Positions 60,691-64,000 of a DNA stretch of 64,000 nucleotides are shown here, piece by piece. The number at the start of each line of letters is the position of its first letter. Within the stretch, counting starts at the first letter, position 1. The translations under genes were made by a program, and so were the position numbers. A model generated the notes under the pieces. It was not told the origin of the DNA, searched no databases, and saw only the letters and a list, made by a program, of their open reading frames with translations. The DNA is from Bacillota bacterium (GTDB lineage Bacteria; Bacillota; Sulfobacillia; JAJZYS01; JAJYTV01), in NCBI GenBank assembly GCA_021793645.1, contig JAJYSJ010000010.1:1-64000 (forward strand). Reading direction: 5' to 3'.

Positions 60691-63623
60691 GTGCCGAAGA
60701 GTATACCTCTCGATCCCGAGTTCCGATTTCTTATCGAACTCGAACCGGCCTTCGAGCCCTGGCGCCAACTTGCTGCCGAGTGGTGGGCGCAGCAGACATC
60801 CGACCGCGAAAGCAAGCACGCCGCCTTATCGACCTTCTTCGTGCGCTACCTGCATGAGCTGGGACTCGATACGTCGCCCAAGGCGCTGTTCCGGCGGGAC
60901 GCGAGATTACCAGACCTGTTGGCGGTGCTGGAATCCGGCCATACCAGCGAACGCCAAATCGCGAAGCAGCACGACATCATCAGCAACTTCGTCGACTGGG
61001 TGCTGCGCACGCATCTGGCCGATTTGGACGAGGAAGGTCATCGCGTCGTGCCGGCGCATTTGCGCCATCCCTTCCCGCGCCTTCGATCAAGGGTAGTCAA
61101 TAAGAAGTCCGACCTGACCTTCTCGCATGTGCGGACGCTCGATCCGAAGATGGGCGATTGGTGCGACCTCGCCGCCGAGTGGATGCAGGCTCAAAAAGTA
61201 GGCGTCTCTATGCGACGGCAGGCCATCGACAAACTACTCGACCTGTATATCCGTCAGCGTAATCTGCCGCGCAATCCGACTCAGTTCTTGAAGCGCGATG
61301 TGGACCTGCCAGACTACGTCTCTGTTTACCTGGAGGGCAAAGGAAAGGGGAGTACCACGCTAGCTAGACTAGACACGACATTAGTCAACTACGCCTCTGC
61401 ATTCATCGATTGGGTACTCACGCAAAAGCTCGGCATCGAAGATAACCGCGGCCATCGTCGCGTTCCACCAGAGTTGCACAATCCGATCCCGCGATTGAAC
61501 TATAAGGGGATGACGACGGAAAACGAGACGGTGCGGTCGCCCCTGTCCATCCGCTATATCGAGGAACTGCGCAGGCTGCTGTGCGAGGGGCCAACTTTCC
61601 GCGACTGGACCTGGGCCCAGCAGGCAATAGATGGTGGGCATAGGGGTGGCGATTGGTTCGTAGTTGATTCCTCGGTCGTGAATCCCGATGACCCGGATTG
61701 CGTGTGGCGGAAGCGGGAGGCCACCACAAGAGAGCGGGAAGAAAAGGGGCTGCCGGAAGTCATCACCGAACTGTGGTCCCCCGTGCGCGCCGTGGCGCTC
61801 TACCTGAAACTCGAACTGCCACTGCGCACCTTCCAGGTCCGCATGCTGGACTCGGGCGAGGCGGACACCTGGCGCTACGAGCATGGGCCGCAGGGCGGCA
61901 TCCTCGTGCGCAACGTCTCGCCGCTGGCGCAGGGTAGCGACGTGCGCCCCTATCAGCGCGGGGTGTTCCATCGCACGCAGGGCGAGGCCGGCGCGGGGCT
62001 TTACATCAACACCAACAAGACCGCCGACATCAACAGGGACGAGAACGACAAGGGCTACGTCATCCCCTGGGCGCATGAGGCCGCGCTGTACTGGTTGGAA
62101 AAACTCCGTAACTGGCAGGAGCGCTACAACCCGATCACCGAACCCACGCCATGGGTCAGTCTTGATCTAAAACACTTCGGGAGGACCCGCCCCATCCCGA
62201 GGTCTTGGAGGCACGCGGGACGGCCTGTTTCTTATTCCGCGATCCAACGCGCGAAGGGGATGACCGGCAAAAGCCTGTTGCGAACAACTTGGAACGAATG
62301 TGGTACAAGTTGCTCGCCCGCCTCGGACAGCGCTGCCTGGATCGAGGCGAAACGCTGGACGACGGCACGCCGATCCGGTTCGTCCATCCGGAATCGGACC
62401 ACCATACCTTCTACCCCCTTCACGCCCTGCGCGTATCGCTGATCAGCTACCTGGTGCTGGATCTCCGGCTGCCGCTGCCAGTCGTGTCGAAGCTGATCGC
62501 GGGCCACGCCCGCATCATCATGACGCTCTACTACACCAAGTTCGGCAAGCGGTACATGAGCGAGGTGATGGCAGAGGCCGAGCGCAATGCGGTGGAGGCG
62601 ATCCAGACAAACCACCGGCGCTTCTTGATGGATGCGACCTACGAGCAGGTCGGCCGTCGTTTCGCCTCGCTTTCCGAGGACGCGATACGCGCCGCCACAG
62701 CCAACCAGTCCGCCGCCGCCTTCGTCTTCGAGGACAAGGGCATCTGCCCGGTGGGCGGGGGCATGTGCGATGTGGGCGGGGAAAAGCTTGGCCTACTTGC
62801 ACCGGGGAGTCCCGTCCACGCCCCCGTTCCGGGCTACCCGACCGAGCGCAACTGCGTGCGATGCCGCTTCTTCCTTTCCGGTCCCGCCTTCCTGCCTGGC
62901 CTCGTGGCGCACTACAACACCCTCAGCGAAGAGTCCCATCGCCAGAGTGGGCGCTTCAACGAGATGGAAGCGAAGGTGAGGGCGCTCGAAGATCGCCGTT
63001 ACGACTGCGAACGCGAGGAGCGCCCCTTCACGGAGACGAACGAACTGGAACGCCTGGCACAGCGCCGTGACGACGCGGCCCAGGCGTTCGGAAAGCTGAT
63101 CAATGACATGCAGGCGACGTACTACCTGATCGAGCGTTCGCTGGAAATCGCCCGGAACGCCGAGAAGGACGAAGTACAACTGGTCGCTTCAGGCAACATC
63201 ACCGACCTCAAGACCGCATTCATCGAAACCCAATCGGAACTGCACCAACTAGAAGTCGTCTGCGAAAACGCCGTAATCTACCCCGAGACGGACGCAAGCT
63301 ACGCCGCCATCCGGCGCTCACAGATCCTTGACGTCATGCTGCGCTACAACCACATGGAGCCGGTATTCATGCGTCTCTCCTCCGAGCATCAACTGCTGGC
63401 GGGCAATGCCGTGATGCAGCTCATCCAGGCGCGCACCGGCTCGCTGCGCGGGGCGCTGGAGTACGCTGAATGCCGGACGAAATTGGAGGATCTCGGACTC
63501 ATTGAGGAAACCTGGGACACCATCGACGGTGTCGTGGCGGGCACACCGGCCCCCGCCATCATCGACTCGGCTCGTTCAGCCCGAGCGCTGCCATCGACTA
63601 TCGGAGACGGCCATGCATCCTGA
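60691..63623 (+). pseudogene. gmtZ: Large recombinase GmtZ-like, one frameshift
   Basis: A protein of about 977 residues in two frames. GTG 60691 follows AAGGAGGA and lies 1 nt after the gmtY stop. The first frame runs through two N-terminal helical repeats and LYLKLELPLRTFQVRMLDSGEADTWRYE to LDLKHFG. A 1-nt deletion near 62166-62185 shifts to the next frame: EVLEARGTACFLFRDPTREG, then HALRVSLISYLVL and GHARIIMTLYYTKFG (the H-x-x-R and H...Y residues of a tyrosine recombinase), a Cys-rich GICPVGGGMCDVGG with NCVRCRFF, and a long coiled coil. The total, 2933 nt, is one short of whole codons. It fits the second recombinase-like gene (GmtZ) of the trio. The C-terminus overlaps gmtX by 11 nt. Confidence 0.7.
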
Positions 63624-64000
63624 CCAAATACTGGAACAACTCAAGGCCACGGCGAACACTCGCAAGCAGAAAAACCTCGATCTGATCCACGCCGTTTGCC
63701 GGGAGCAGTACGAGCGCGGTAGCCGGGACTTCTCGGTGGCGACCATCGCCCGGATCGCGCACGAACGCGGCGGCCCGACCAAGGGCTCGATCCACAACAA
63801 GACAGGTGACGACTTCAAAGCCATCATCAAAGCTTGGGCCGAGCACACGGGCGGCGTGACCCGCAAGGAGCGTAGGGTCAGCGAAAACCCGTATATGGCG
63901 CTAATCGAGAGGATCGATAACCCCGCCGTGCGCTCCGTCATGGCGAGCCTTCTAGCCGAGAACCAGAAGATGCGGCGGCAGATCAATCTGCTCAAGGCCA
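63613..64000 (+). CDS. gmtX: GmtX-like protein, cut by the window end
   Basis: The third gene of the trio, open for 129 codons to the window edge. It begins MHPDQILEQLKATANTRKQKNLDLIH and continues VCREQYERGSRDFSVATIARIAHERGGPTKGSIHNKTGDDFKAIIKAW, a helix-turn-helix-like pattern, followed by NPAVRSVMASLLAENQKMRRQINLL, the start of a coiled coil. I recall GmtX proteins starting in this way. It should be a small DNA-binding partner of the recombinases. ATG 63613 overlaps the gmtZ end by 11 nt, so translation is coupled. No interruption is seen in the part present. Confidence 0.72.
   Translation, partial: MHPDQILEQLKATANTRKQKNLDLIHAVCREQYERGSRDFSVATIARIAHERGGPTKGSIHNKTGDDFKAIIKAWAEHTGGVTRKERRVSENPYMALIERIDNPAVRSVMASLLAENQKMRRQINLLKA

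Overview
The window comes from a high-GC, endospore-forming member of the Bacillota. The evidence is the core gene order (rpsT, spoIIP-like, lepA, hemW, hrcA, grpE, dnaJ, prmA, then rpsU, yqeY, yqfC, yqfD, phoH, yqfF/pgpH, ybeY, dgkA, recO, glyQ, glyS, ppsR, ppdK, dgt, dnaG, rpoD), a glycine T-box, a CIRCE operator, a PpsR-type regulator next to pyruvate phosphate dikinase, and the sporulation genes yqfC, yqfD and spoIIP. TTG and GTG starts with strong Shine-Dalgarno sequences are very common. I cannot name the genus; a deep or acidophilic/thermophilic Bacillota lineage would fit.

Layout. 1-3.6 kb: no gene in the first 0.65 kb, then a taurine/sulfonate-type ABC transporter (permease, lipoprotein, ATPase). 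3.6-18.9 kb: accessory genes facing both ways, including two lipoproteins, a diiron ferritin-like protein, an Rsm22-type methyltransferase, a truncated haemoglobin and an NTF2-like gene each broken by one in-frame TAG, an ornithine cyclodeaminase homologue, a PIG-L deacetylase, a class V aminotransferase, an EAL phosphodiesterase, a phosphate-type MFS transporter, decayed SDR and DUF421 genes, DNA glycosylase Tag, a DsbA-fold protein, a quinone oxidoreductase and an MBL hydrolase. 19-24 kb: hybrid histidine kinase, holA, rpsT, a SpoIIP homologue without its catalytic residues, and thioredoxin. 24-43.7 kb: M20 dipeptidase, DUF212, then the heat-shock and ribosome-maturation cluster, in which dnaK, rsmE, cdd and era are absent from their usual places, and the sporulation/c-di-AMP/YbeY run. 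43.7-44.4 kb: an AbrB/Doc toxin-antitoxin pair in which both genes carry a 1-nt deletion. 44.5-57.5 kb: T-box-controlled glyQS, ppsR-ppdK, a divergent DUF885 protein, dgt, dnaG, rpoD and a manganese-catalase-like protein.

From 57.6 kb the chromosome becomes a mobile-element landing zone: a VapBC-type pair, the tail of a tyrosine integrase, a possible IS3 scar, an imperfect direct repeat, and the 3' end of a RecD-type helicase overlapping a three-gene recombinase module. The module (59214 to the window end) is two large tyrosine recombinases followed by a small protein, tightly coupled; it matches the GmtY-GmtZ-GmtX core of Gamma-Mobile-Trio elements, known mainly from Gammaproteobacteria. Here gmtY has an in-frame TAG and gmtZ a 1-nt frameshift, so the element is either decaying or was sequenced with errors. 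Its cargo would lie beyond base 64000.

The most interesting points are the trio in a spore-former, the three TAG-interrupted but otherwise intact reading frames, the catalytically degenerate SpoIIP, and the hrcA-grpE-dnaJ operon without dnaK.
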